Shown here piece after piece: positions 7,729 through 16,625 of a stretch of 64,000 nucleotides of DNA; positions within the stretch are counted from its first letter, which is position 1; the number at the start of each line of letters is the position of its first letter. A program made the position numbers and the translations under genes. Under the pieces are notes generated by a model. It worked only from the letters and a program-made list of their open reading frames with translations. It had not been told where the DNA came from and searched no databases. Where the stretch lies: NCBI RefSeq assembly GCF_013409995.1, contig NZ_JACCBX010000007.1, positions 1 through 64,000 of the forward strand, read 5' to 3'. This stretch comes from Neobacillus driksii (GTDB lineage Bacteria > Bacillota > Bacilli > Bacillales > Cytobacillaceae).

Positions 7729-8904
7729 ATGGAAAACCTTGATTCTTTCGAGAAAGATAAAAAGATATGCATGCATTATGAGGATGACAGGGACCGTTTT
7801 GAGGGTGCAGTTGTTCCGCCCATTTTCCAAAATACGTTAATCACCTACCAGACATTTGAAATGATTACGGACGCTCTCCAAAGTGAACATTCCTATTATG
7901 TTTATGGGAGGGGAACAAATCCTACAGTTGAAATTGTAGAAAAGAAGCTTGCCGCATTAGAAAGAGGCGATGTATGTAAACTTTTTTCTACTGGAATGGC
8001 TGCCATAAGTGCTGCGGTAATCAATAGTGTAAAAAGCGGCGATCATGTTCTATGTGTCAGAAATCTTTATTATTCAACCATGGAACTTTTGAAATATCTT
8101 GGGAAATTTAATATCAGCCATTCCGTTATTTATTCGACAAAAACCGATGATATTAAGGCCGCCTTACAATCGAACACTAGGGTGATTTTTTTAGAAAGTC
8201 CAACGGATATGACATTCAGATTGGTTAATCTAGATGAAATTGCAGACCTTGCAAGGAAAAACGGAATTCGCACCATCATTGATAACACATGGGCAACCCC
8301 GCTTTTCCAAAAACCCCTTACAAAGGGGATAGATGTCGTCGTTCATTCTGCCTCAAAGTATCTTGGGGGGCATAGTGATGTCTTAGGTGGTGCAGTCGTT
8401 ACAAGTAAAGAAATCATGAAAACCATTTTTAGGAAGGAATATTTGCTTATGGGTGCAGCTATGCCTCACAATGAAGCATCTCTGTTGCTCCGCGGACTTA
8501 GAACATTACCATTTCGAATGCAAGGACACCAAGAAAATGCTTTAAAAGTGTCTAAATTTTCACATAATCATCCTGCTGTTCAAAAGGTGAACTTTCCCGG
8601 TCTTGAAACACACCCAGATTATCATTTGGGGACAAACCAATTATCAGGGTACAGCGGATTAATGAGTATCGAGCTAAAACAGGCTGATTTTAATCACGTA
8701 AAAACAGTAATAAACAAGATGAGGATATTTAAAATAGGTGTCTCGTGGGGGTCTTTTGAAAGTCTAATAATCTCGCCTAACCTTGGGAATAATGAAGGGA
8801 AATTAGTAAAAGAACATATTAGCCCAGGTACGATCCGCCTTGCAGTAGGGCTAGAAAATGCTAATTCATTAATAGATGACTTAGAGCAAGCATTAAGTGA
8901 ATAA
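7729..8904 (+). CDS. Cys/Met-metabolism PLP-dependent enzyme (cystathionine gamma-synthase/lyase family)
   Basis: A 391-residue fold-type I PLP enzyme. Motifs: YGRGTNP (59-65), where Arg/Tyr bind the phosphate; Asp185 (IIDNTWA), which contacts the PLP nitrogen; and Lys210 in SASKYLGG, the Schiff-base lysine. The family includes cystathionine gamma-synthase, cystathionine beta- and gamma-lyase and methionine gamma-lyase; sequence alone does not choose between them. I chose the ATG at 7729, which follows GAGGAG, over the GTG at 7714. It is probably in an operon with the upstream acetyltransferase and the short gene downstream. Confidence 0.85.
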   Translation: MENLDSFEKDKKICMHYEDDRDRFEGAVVPPIFQNTLITYQTFEMITDALQSEHSYYVYGRGTNPTVEIVEKKLAALERGDVCKLFSTGMAAISAAVINSVKSGDHVLCVRNLYYSTMELLKYLGKFNISHSVIYSTKTDDIKAALQSNTRVIFLESPTDMTFRLVNLDEIADLARKNGIRTIIDNTWATPLFQKPLTKGIDVVVHSASKYLGGHSDVLGGAVVTSKEIMKTIFRKEYLLMGAAMPHNEASLLLRGLRTLPFRMQGHQENALKVSKFSHNHPAVQKVNFPGLETHPDYHLGTNQLSGYSGLMSIELKQADFNHVKTVINKMRIFKIGVSWGSFESLIISPNLGNNEGKLVKEHISPGTIRLAVGLENANSLIDDLEQALSE

Positions 8905-8920
8905 AGAAAAAGGTGATTAT

Positions 8921-9100
8921 ATGAAGGACCATGATAGAGAACCGCAATTTCAAAGTGGTGAGAATGTTAACAAGTCTTTTAAAGGATTGTATGGATTAGA
9001 TCCAGAAATGAGTTTACTATCAGTCAGTTTTGCTACCACTGAAAATCCCTATTTAAATGAACATTATCAAGAGGATCCTAAAGAAGACGAGTTCGAATAG
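8921..9100 (+). CDS. short hypothetical protein
   Basis: A 59-residue, hydrophilic, acidic protein with no recognisable domain. The ATG at 8921 follows AAAGGTGAT, better than the upstream GTG at 8897 that overlaps the previous gene. It sits between the PLP enzyme (16 bp) and the manganese catalase (58 bp), on the same strand, so it may be cotranscribed with either. Function unknown. Confidence 0.6.
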   Translation: MKDHDREPQFQSGENVNKSFKGLYGLDPEMSLLSVSFATTENPYLNEHYQEDPKEDEFE

Positions 9101-9158
9101 TAGGATGTCATTCTGGTAAAGCTAACTTGGTACTATTTCAATCCTAGGAGGTAATATT

Positions 9159-10016
9159 TTGTATTTCTATAGAGAAGACCTAATCAATATGATTGTTCCA
9201 GACAAACCTGATCCGGCTGCAGCAAAAGTTCTTCAGGAAACATTGGGCGGCAGATTTGGTGAAATGCGTACCATGATGCAGTTTTTCTTTCAAAGCTCAA
9301 ATTTTAGAGGTAACCAAAAGCAATACCGTGATTTAATAAGAGGGGTTTTCCTAGAGGAAATCAGCCATGTTGAACTTGTTCAAACGACTATCAATCAGCT
9401 CCTGAATGGATCGGGAGAAGAGGCAGTTGGAGCAGGTGGAACGATGGGTGCTCCTCTAGAAGAAGCCGTTAAAGAACACGCCAACCCTCATCACTATATT
9501 ATGGGGGCGCAAAGTTCACTTCCAGTAGACGCTGCAGGAAATCCTTGGAATGGTAACTATGTTTATAGCCACGGTAATTTAATCAGCGATTTATTGGATA
9601 ATGTGGTATTAGAATCGACAGGTGTCCTGCAAAAGACACGGATTTATGAAATGAGCACAAATAAAGCCTTTAGAGAAACGTTAGCCTTCTTAATTGTCCG
9701 TGATAATGCACACCAAAATGCATTTGCTAAAGCGCTAGAAACGTTGGGTGTGGATTGGGGTAAAATTTTCCCAGTACCAAACTATGACATAAATAAGTAT
9801 CCGGAATGCCGTAAATATGTAGAAATGGGCTTCCATAATGCTCAATTTAATTTTAGATTAGATGAAACACTGATCGGAACAATATTCCAAGGTGAATCAC
9901 CAAGCAGGGATTCTGGAACATTACAAGTGGTACCACCACCACAAGGTTATCCTGTTCCAGTAATGCCTGAAATGCCGAATGAGCATAGTCCTGGTATTAG
10001 TGATTTAAATCGATAA
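9159..10016 (+). CDS. manganese (di-Mn) catalase, YdbD/CotJC type
   Basis: A 285-residue ferritin-like four-helix-bundle catalase that splits hydrogen peroxide using two Mn ions. Expected ligands are visible: Glu35 (GRFGEM), Glu66 and His70 (EEISHVE), Glu152 (VLEST) and His185 (DNAHQ). The C-terminus is Pro-rich. In Bacillus this family includes YdbD and the spore-coat protein CotJC; the length and the absence of cotJA/cotJB neighbours favour YdbD. The start is a TTG seven bases after a perfect AGGAGG (9146-9151). Confidence 0.9.
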   Translation: MYFYREDLINMIVPDKPDPAAAKVLQETLGGRFGEMRTMMQFFFQSSNFRGNQKQYRDLIRGVFLEEISHVELVQTTINQLLNGSGEEAVGAGGTMGAPLEEAVKEHANPHHYIMGAQSSLPVDAAGNPWNGNYVYSHGNLISDLLDNVVLESTGVLQKTRIYEMSTNKAFRETLAFLIVRDNAHQNAFAKALETLGVDWGKIFPVPNYDINKYPECRKYVEMGFHNAQFNFRLDETLIGTIFQGESPSRDSGTLQVVPPPQGYPVPVMPEMPNEHSPGISDLNR

Positions 10017-10020
10017 TGTA

Positions 10021-10056
10021 AAAAGGATGAGACACAATTTGTGTTCATCCTTTTTT
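10021..10056. terminator. Terminator after the catalase
   Basis: Stem AAAAGGATGA / TCATCCTTTT (10021-10030 with 10045-10054) with inner ACAC/GTGT pairing and a run of T. It is also placed to serve the convergent DUF3231 gene. Confidence 0.85.
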
Positions 10057-10083
10057 CTTTTCGTGTTTTATCTTGAAGAGCCC

Positions 10084-10596
10084 TTAACAATCGCCATGCT
10101 TATTAAGATGTAATGGAGGAGGAATTAGCCATCCTTTTTCCTTGTTTAAACGGAGTACTTTTCCCCCGAGCACGACCTTTTGAGCATGGAATTGTGCATA
10201 CATCATAGCTACGTCTTCCCTGATAGATTTACCGATAACTTGACTGCATAAAACGAGACCAGCAGCAATATCTGCAGAAAGACCAGCAGCTATAGCAGGG
10301 TCAAGGATACGAGCACCTACAGGAATATCCTCTAAACAAGCTTCAGGGGGTTCCGGTGATGCAGGCGGTAAGCCAATGCCGTTTTCTTTTAATAGTTCTT
10401 CTACTTGCTTTTTTTCCTGTTGGCTATTTTCAATTGCTTCTACTAATAATTTCTTTAAATCATCATCACCAGCATGGTTTAAAGCGGTTTGATATCCAGC
10501 AATTTTTGCATTCCCTGCCAAAAGAGAAGACCATAAATCAAATACCTCGCCATAGTGTAAAGGTTCTTCTTTAGGGTTGCCACTTAAAATTCCCAT
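10084..10596 (-). CDS. DUF3231 family protein
   Basis: A 170-residue, ferritin-like helical protein of the DUF3231 family, common in spore-formers and of unknown function. I chose the ATG at 10596 (MGILSGNPKEEP) because AAGGAGGG precedes it. An ATG at 10632 with AAAGGTGG is a second possible start, and the frame stays open to a TTG at 10743. It is a single-domain form; many relatives carry two tandem domains. It is divergent from the amino-acid permease. Confidence 0.8.
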   Translation of the reverse strand: MGILSGNPKEEPLHYGEVFDLWSSLLAGNAKIAGYQTALNHAGDDDLKKLLVEAIENSQQEKKQVEELLKENGIGLPPASPEPPEACLEDIPVGARILDPAIAAGLSADIAAGLVLCSQVIGKSIREDVAMMYAQFHAQKVVLGGKVLRLNKEKGWLIPPPLHLNKHGDC

Positions 10597-10801
10597 CGTT
10601 GCCCTCCTTAGTGTGTATGAAAATTTATTCATTGCAGTGCCACCTTTCTTACAAGCACATCCATAGGGTTTCCAATTCGAGACCCTCTCATTAATTTTTT
10701 TCATTTCTTCGGATTTAATGCGCCTATACTTTATTTCTTTCAATTAAATTGCACATGATTATCTTATATTTCGCGATACTAACAGTAGTAGGATGGTGAA
10801 C

Positions 10802-12211
10802 ATGGATTATTTCACTTGTACTTCAGGTTTTGGCGATCAATCATCAAAAGGGGATAGTAAGGGACAGTTATTATGGTGGCAGTTATCACTGATTGGAATT
10901 GGCTGTACAATCGGAACAGGGTATTTCCTTGGATCAGGAATAGGAATTAAGATCACAGGGCCGTCGATGGTCTTTTCGTTTATATTAGCCGCATTAGGGA
11001 CCTATATTGTGTTTCATTTTCTAGCAAAGATGACCTCAGAGGACCCGCAAGAAGGCTCATTTTGTTATTGCGCTGGAAAAGCGTATGGCCGATGGGCAGG
11101 ATTTAGCTGCGGCTGGAATTATTGGAGTTCTAAAATTCTGATTATGGGAAGCCAATTAACTGCTTTATCGATTCTTTCCCGTTTTTGGTTCCCTAATGTT
11201 CCCTTATGGATATTTGCTTCTGGCTATGTTGTTTTAGCTATAATTGTCGTTTTATTAGGCAGTCAAGGATTTAACAAGGTGGAAAATATCCTGGCAATTA
11301 CCAAAACTGCAGAAATCCTCATGTTTATTATTCTTGCCTGTGCCGCGTTGATTGGATTCATCCATGGTAAAACGGCGGGTCAACCTGGAATACCAACAAC
11401 GATTGATACCATTTTTCCTGAAGGGTACCAAGCGTTTTGGTCTTCTCTTATATATGCGTTTTATGCATATGGTGGAATTGAGACCATCGGACTCTTATCT
11501 ATGCAGCTAAAGAAAAAAGAAGACGCACCTAAATCAGGAAAGGTAATGCTGATTGTTCTAACGATTATTTATGTTATTTCGATAATCCTGGCGATTAGCA
11601 TGGTTTCGTATCAATCGATTAATCAAAAGGAAAGCCCATTTGTTACAGCGATGTCGTCATATAACCTTGCATTTTTTCCACATGTATTTAATGGGGAGAT
11701 TATTATTGCCGGGTTTTCCACGATGACGGCTTCACTATTTGCAGTTACAAATTTACTTGTAACATTAGCTAAAGACGGAGATGCCCCGAAGATTTTTGGG
11801 AAAGAACTTAAAAAACTAAAGAACCTTCCCTTGCCATCTTTAGCGCTTGCGACCCTAGGTTTATTGGGATCCATTATTACTGCACTGCTGCTCCCGGGGG
11901 AAATTTATGGATATATAACCACAGCAGCTGGAATTTTGCAGATGTATAATTGGGCATTTATTATTATTATTTCTGCCCTTAAAATACTGGAAATAAGACG
12001 AGGTGATAAAGTATTATCCTCTATTGGTTTACTCCTATTATTATCAGCCATCACTGGGACTATATTTGAAGAGACCATTCGATTTGGCTTTTTTGTAAGT
12101 GTAATCCTTGTGGCGATTATTGGAATTGTCACGATGATCATGAATAAAAAATGGAAGAAATCCGAAAAGAAAAAGGGGAAGGTAACCGGTTTAAAAGGGA
12201 TATTGGAGTAG
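10802..12211 (+). CDS. amino acid permease (APC superfamily)
   Basis: About 469 residues with about 12 transmembrane segments. The first segment carries the APC motif GIGCTIGTGYFLGSG, which wraps the substrate carboxyl and amino groups in this family. It imports amino acids across the cytoplasmic membrane, probably by H+ symport; closest in feel to B. subtilis YbxG/YvbW permeases, but specificity cannot be read from sequence. The C-terminus is lysine-rich. The ATG at 10802 is better spaced from AGGATGG than the ATG at 10793. Confidence 0.85.
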   Translation: MDYFTCTSGFGDQSSKGDSKGQLLWWQLSLIGIGCTIGTGYFLGSGIGIKITGPSMVFSFILAALGTYIVFHFLAKMTSEDPQEGSFCYCAGKAYGRWAGFSCGWNYWSSKILIMGSQLTALSILSRFWFPNVPLWIFASGYVVLAIIVVLLGSQGFNKVENILAITKTAEILMFIILACAALIGFIHGKTAGQPGIPTTIDTIFPEGYQAFWSSLIYAFYAYGGIETIGLLSMQLKKKEDAPKSGKVMLIVLTIIYVISIILAISMVSYQSINQKESPFVTAMSSYNLAFFPHVFNGEIIIAGFSTMTASLFAVTNLLVTLAKDGDAPKIFGKELKKLKNLPLPSLALATLGLLGSIITALLLPGEIYGYITTAAGILQMYNWAFIIIISALKILEIRRGDKVLSSIGLLLLLSAITGTIFEETIRFGFFVSVILVAIIGIVTMIMNKKWKKSEKKKGKVTGLKGILE

Positions 12212-12247
12212 AATAACCCTTGGATTGCTGGAAGGGAAATGAAAAAT

Positions 12248-12270
12248 GCCGATTCTGGTGATCGGCTTTC
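12248..12270. terminator. Bidirectional terminator
   Basis: Stem GCCGAT / ATCGGC (12248-12253 with 12261-12266); T-rich on the plus strand and followed by ATTTTTC on the minus strand. It serves the permease and the convergent asnA copy. Confidence 0.65.
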
Positions 12271-12291
12271 TTCCATTCAATAACGAGGAGA

Positions 12292-13305
12292 CTACAAAAG
12301 AGTGATATTCCCTTTTCTACATTCTTTAATAATATGGTCATTCCATACAGAAACTTGGACCTCACCAATATGTGCTTTCTTAAGTAAAAACATGCACAAT
12401 CGGGACTGACCAATTCCCCCGCCTATCGTCAACGGAAGTTCCTTATTAAGGACAGATTGATGAAAATCCAGTGCCATTCGATGTTCAGCATTTGCTAGTT
12501 TTAATAGTTTTAGCAACGATTTTTCATCGAATCGTATCCCCATTGAGGATATTTCTACGGCTCTTTCTAATATAGGATACCATAAAAGAATATCACCATT
12601 TAGGAACCAATCATCATAATCAGGCGAACGCCCGTCATGTTTTTCACCAGAATCTAAACTCCCGCCAATTTGCATAATAAAAACAGCTCCAAATTCTTTT
12701 GCAATCCTATCTTCGCGCTGTTTCGGTGTTAATTCCGGAAACCGGTTCTCAAGCTCTTGAGTAGTGATAAAATAAATCTCTTCGGGAAGGATTGGCACGA
12801 GTGAAGGAAATAACTTGTATAAATAATTTTCTGAATTCTTCAGGGCCCGATAAATCTTGTGGACTTCTTTCTTTAATGTTCTGACATTCCGTTGTTTCAT
12901 TGTGATAACCTTCTCCTAATCCCACTGGTCAACGTAAATAGAATGCAAGTTGTCTAACTCTTCATCCCTGCGTATAGCATTCATATCTGTATAAATTCCT
13001 TCACCAATCGTGAATCCATACCTTGCTAAGGCAACCCTTTTCCACTTTGCCAAAGATTGTACAATTTCAATAGGTGAGTTACTGATATCTATTGCATCAA
13101 ATGTAACCATTCTTTCTACACCATTAAGATCATCATTGATTCCTTGCCCAGCTCTTAACATAAGTGGGGCCGATATGCGCGTTAAGTTTAAAGCATCGGC
13201 TAATCCTCTTTCAAAATGGTCTTTAATCTTTTTAATCGCTTGCTCAGTTTCGATAACATCTAGGATTGATTTGTATACTTTTGGGATAAAAATCGGTTTT
13301 CCCAT
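12292..13305 (-). pseudogene. asnA: aspartate-ammonia ligase AsnA, interrupted by an in-frame amber codon
   Basis: Two adjacent reading frames (12916-13305 and 12292-12900) together give 337 codons, exactly the length of the intact AsnA at 26561-27574, in the same frame and with strong identity throughout. They are split by TAG at 12916-12918, where the intact copy has Trp130 (DQWDWEK). No indel is present. The enzyme makes asparagine from aspartate, ammonia and ATP; the AMP-binding class-II-synthetase-like core (GGGIGQSR) is preserved in the second half. The second half could restart at ATG 12900, which is preceded by GGAGAAGG, so a two-chain enzyme cannot be excluded. The original start has GGAGGT. 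Confidence 0.88.
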
Positions 13306-13527
13306 AGTTGAAATACCTCCAGAATAAGAATTCGTCTATTTTCTTGATTTATTACTTGTTAGGTAATGAACTATTTTTACAGTATGATTTATTTCTCCGT
13401 TTGCCATCAGCTAATGCCTAATGAGTCAAAAAGGACTTCCTAAAACATTTAGAAATTTTTGGACATGTGTCTGGAAAATTTACATAAAATGTACAAGTTG
13501 GAAAAAGGCGGAGTGGAGTGGTTTTTT

Positions 13528-14154
13528 TTGAGTATCAGCATTTTAATGAGTTACATCATTTTGGGTTTTACGTTGGCAGCTCCAATAGGTCCAGTAAATT
13601 CTGCACGATTAGATAAGGGGATAAAAAATGGTTTTTGGCATGCGTGGGTGGTTGGTGCTGGCTCAATGGTGGCAGATGGATTCTTTATGCTGCTTGTTTA
13701 TTTAGGGATGGTTCAATTTTTGGGGATTCCAATTATTCAAATATTTCTTTGGCTTTTTGGCGGATTTATATTGATATATTCAGGAGTCGATAGTATTAAA
13801 AATGCAAATACCATTACCTTAACGTATGGCAGAGAGAAAGAATCATTAATGAAGTGTTTCTTTACAGGGTTTATTATGTCGATAACAAGTCCATTATCGG
13901 TTTTATTTTGGTTGGGAATATATGGATCAGTCTTAGCGAAAACCGCCCAAACAACTGGTACAGAATCTCTTTTAATTTATAGCAGTATGATTTTTCTTGG
14001 ATTGACTATATGGGATGTGTTCGTAGCAGCACTCACTACTGGATTTCGAAAACTACTGACTGTAAAAAGTTTAATAGCGATCTCAATCATTTCAGGTGCT
14101 TCCCTCATAGTGTTTGGTCTTTATTTTGGATATCAAGGGATTAATGCGCTCTAG
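13528..14154 (+). CDS. LysE family amino acid exporter
   Basis: About 208 residues with six hydrophobic segments and the LysE/RhtB N-terminal motif APIGPVNSARLDKGIKNG. The family exports amino acids or related metabolites. I chose the TTG at 13528 (SISILMSYI), preceded by GGAG at 13515; the frame is open to 13459 but the extra residues are not membrane-like. This length matches B. subtilis YrhP. The gene diverges from the broken asnA. Confidence 0.82.
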   Translation: MSISILMSYIILGFTLAAPIGPVNSARLDKGIKNGFWHAWVVGAGSMVADGFFMLLVYLGMVQFLGIPIIQIFLWLFGGFILIYSGVDSIKNANTITLTYGREKESLMKCFFTGFIMSITSPLSVLFWLGIYGSVLAKTAQTTGTESLLIYSSMIFLGLTIWDVFVAALTTGFRKLLTVKSLIAISIISGASLIVFGLYFGYQGINAL

Positions 14155-14176
14155 AAATAATGATACCTTTCTTATC

Positions 14177-14206
14177 AAAGACATGTGGGACCACTTGTCT
14201 TTTCTG
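14177..14206 (+). terminator. Terminator after lysE-type gene
   Basis: AAAGACATGTGG / CCACTTGTCTTT (14177-14188 with 14191-14202), one T-T mismatch, short T-run. Confidence 0.65.
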
Positions 14207-14221
14207 CAATTGAAGGCTAAC

Positions 14222-14249
14222 TTGACTTTTATTAAAAAATGCGTATAAT
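14222..14249 (+). promoter_or_regulatory. Sigma-A promoter of ltaS
   Basis: -35 TTGACT (14222-14227), 16-bp spacer, -10 TATAAT (14244-14249). It leaves a leader of about 125 nt before ltaS. Confidence 0.65.
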
Positions 14250-14379
14250 ACTCATTTGTGTTGATTATTTTATATTCTTGTTCATATATTGTTCATATTT
14301 AACTGCTATTATAAATGATAGATTAATGGATTCTATAGAAACGCAAATGATATTTTTGTTAAAAGGTAGGTGCAACAAA

Positions 14380-16326
14380 ATGAATAACTTAGCTCATAAA
14401 GGTCAGGGTATTTTTAATAAATATATTGGCTTTTTCTTTTTGGCTGTTTTCTTTCTTTGGATGAAAACATACTTAGCTCAATTAACTCAATTTGATTTAG
14501 GAATCGAGAATACATTACAAAAAATGTTGCTATTTGTTAATCCGCTAGGATCATCTTTACTATTTCTAGGGTTAGCTTCACTATTCAAAGGACGAAAGAA
14601 ATACATTGCATTACTTGTAATTGATTTCTTTTTATCTTTTCTTTTATTCGCAAATGTGGTCTATTACAGATTTTTTAATGACTTTATTACATTACCAACT
14701 TTAACTCAGACCCAAAACTTTGGGGATGTAAGCGGAAGTGTGGTTACACTTTTACGACCTTATGATTTCTTATTCTTTACAGACATCATTCTTTTAGTCG
14801 TTTTACTTGCTTTTAGAATTGTGAAGATTGAGCTTAGAGATATGAATCGCAGAAAAGTTGCTGCTGTATTTTCATTAGCATTGGCGATTTCATGTGGAAA
14901 TCTTGGACTAGCTGAAAGTGATCGTCCTCAGCTGTTAACAAGAGGATTTGACCGTAATTATATCGTCAAATATTTAGGTATGTACAACTACACGATTTAT
15001 GATGCAGTTAAAAGTACAAAAGCTTCAGCACAGAGAGTTATGGCAAACAGTGACGATATGACCGAAGTCATTAACTATACAAAATCTAACTATGCTGAGC
15101 CAAATCCTGCATACTTTGGTGCCGGAAAAGGTATGAACGTGATTTATTTACACCTTGAATCGATGCAAAACTTCCTTATTAATTACAAATTGAATGGGGA
15201 GGAAGTAACACCATTTTTAAATTCCTTAACAAAGGATCAAAACACACTTTATTTTGATAATTTCTTCCATCAAACAGCTCAAGGTAAAACGTCTGATGCG
15301 GAATTTATCCTAGAAAATTCATTATATGGTTTACCACAAGGTTCAGCTTTTACAACAAAAGGTTTAAATACGTTCCAAGCTGCACCTGCAATTTTAGGTC
15401 AGCAAGGCTATTCTTCTGCAGTATTCCACGGGAATTCTGGAAGCTTTTGGAATCGTGATGAAATTTATAAGTCTTTTGGATATCAAAACTTTTTTGATGA
15501 AAAATACTACAGTATGAATCCAGAAGACCTAGCAGAGTATGGTCTTATGGATAAACCATTCTTTGAGGAATCTATTCCAATGTTGGAATCATTACCACAG
15601 CCTTTTTATACAAAGTTTATTACTGTATCTAATCACTATCCTTATCCGCTTGCTGAAGAAGAAGCAACGATTGCACCACATACTACGGGTGATAAATCGG
15701 TAGATACCTACTTCCAAACAGCTCGCTATGCGGATGAGGCATTAAAGCAATTCTTCGATTATTTAAAGGCATCTGGTCTTTATGATCACTCAATAATTGT
15801 TATGTATGGTGACCATTATGGTATTTCTGAAAATCATAATAAGGCCATGGAAAAAGTTCTAGGCAAAGAAATTACCGACTTTGATAGTGCAGGATTACAA
15901 CGTGTACCTTTCTTTATCCGTGTACCTGGAATGGAGGGTGGAGTTAGCCACGAATACGGTGGACAAATTGACATCCTACCTACACTTCTTCACTTGTTAG
16001 GAATTGATTCAAAAGATTATGTTCAGTTCGGTACGGACCTATTATCCGAACAGCATGATGATCTTGTACCTTTCCGTGATGGCAGCTTTATGAGTCCGAC
16101 TATTTCATCAGTAGGTGGTAAGTTCTATGATTCCACTACTGGATTGGAAATTGATGAAACAAGGATGGAAGAGGCAGTGAACCTTCAGAATATCGTGGAA
16201 AATAAGCTTGCTCTTTCTGATAAAGTCGTAAATGGAGATTTATTACGTTTCTATACTCCTGATACCTTTACACCCATTGACCGAACACAATACAATTATA
16301 ATAAAACTGAAGATAGTGAAGAATAA
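14380..16326 (+). CDS. ltaS: lipoteichoic acid synthase (LtaS family)
   Basis: A 648-residue membrane enzyme that polymerises glycerol phosphate from phosphatidylglycerol into lipoteichoic acid outside the membrane. About five N-terminal transmembrane segments (to about 175) are followed by an extracellular sulfatase-like domain. Glu260 (HLES) and Thr304 (GKTSD) are the Mn-binding and nucleophile residues; the GDHYG motif supplies further metal ligands. An Ala-Ser-Ala sequence at 215-217 fits the signal-peptidase site seen in other LtaS proteins. The start is the ATG after AGGTAGGTG; the frame is open upstream but without a ribosome site. Bacillus has several paralogues (LtaS, YfnI, YqgS), so paralogue identity is less certain than family. 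Confidence 0.9.
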   Translation: MNNLAHKGQGIFNKYIGFFFLAVFFLWMKTYLAQLTQFDLGIENTLQKMLLFVNPLGSSLLFLGLASLFKGRKKYIALLVIDFFLSFLLFANVVYYRFFNDFITLPTLTQTQNFGDVSGSVVTLLRPYDFLFFTDIILLVVLLAFRIVKIELRDMNRRKVAAVFSLALAISCGNLGLAESDRPQLLTRGFDRNYIVKYLGMYNYTIYDAVKSTKASAQRVMANSDDMTEVINYTKSNYAEPNPAYFGAGKGMNVIYLHLESMQNFLINYKLNGEEVTPFLNSLTKDQNTLYFDNFFHQTAQGKTSDAEFILENSLYGLPQGSAFTTKGLNTFQAAPAILGQQGYSSAVFHGNSGSFWNRDEIYKSFGYQNFFDEKYYSMNPEDLAEYGLMDKPFFEESIPMLESLPQPFYTKFITVSNHYPYPLAEEEATIAPHTTGDKSVDTYFQTARYADEALKQFFDYLKASGLYDHSIIVMYGDHYGISENHNKAMEKVLGKEITDFDSAGLQRVPFFIRVPGMEGGVSHEYGGQIDILPTLLHLLGIDSKDYVQFGTDLLSEQHDDLVPFRDGSFMSPTISSVGGKFYDSTTGLEIDETRMEEAVNLQNIVENKLALSDKVVNGDLLRFYTPDTFTPIDRTQYNYNKTEDSEE

Positions 16327-16339
16327 GCTTTAACCTTCA

Positions 16340-16374
16340 GGGCTGTTTAGGTGATTCCTAAACAGCCCTTTTTT
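16340..16374 (+). terminator. Terminator of ltaS
   Basis: Perfect 12-bp stem GGGCTGTTTAGG / CCTAAACAGCCC with 5-nt loop and six T. Confidence 0.95.
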
Positions 16375-16512
16375 AGCCTTTTTTTAATTTATGTCCAAAA
16401 TATGAATTTTTTTAATACAAGAAATATAGAAGGAAACGCTCCTTTGAATGTCGAATGAAAATGAGGGACAGTTTCATAAATTGGAAAATTAGGGATGAAT
16501 AAGATAAAGTAG

Positions 16513-16535
16513 AAAGCACCTAACAAGGTGCTTTT
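16513..16535 (+). terminator. Terminator-like hairpin in the pepF leader
   Basis: Nine-bp perfect stem AAAGCACCT / AGGTGCTTT (16513-16521 with 16526-16534) and a short T-run, about 90 nt before the pepF start. It could end readthrough or an upstream small transcript, or attenuate pepF. The rest of 16375-16625 is AT-rich with no gene seen. Confidence 0.5.
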
Positions 16536-16625
16536 ACCATTAGTAAGTTGTTTGATTTGAAAGGTCTAGAACTAGAGGTATCTGAATATTTACTAATAAA
16601 AGCTAGCCAATATAGGAGGACGATT

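Noticed and set aside
10597-10743. N-terminal extension of the DUF3231 protein
   Set aside because: The frame is open to a TTG at 10743, but AAGGAGGG places the start at 10596 and the extra residues do not resemble the family.
12916-12918. Genetic-code recoding of TAG
   Set aside because: TAG ends other normal genes in this window (for example ykfD and the 55-aa gene), so it acts as an ordinary stop.
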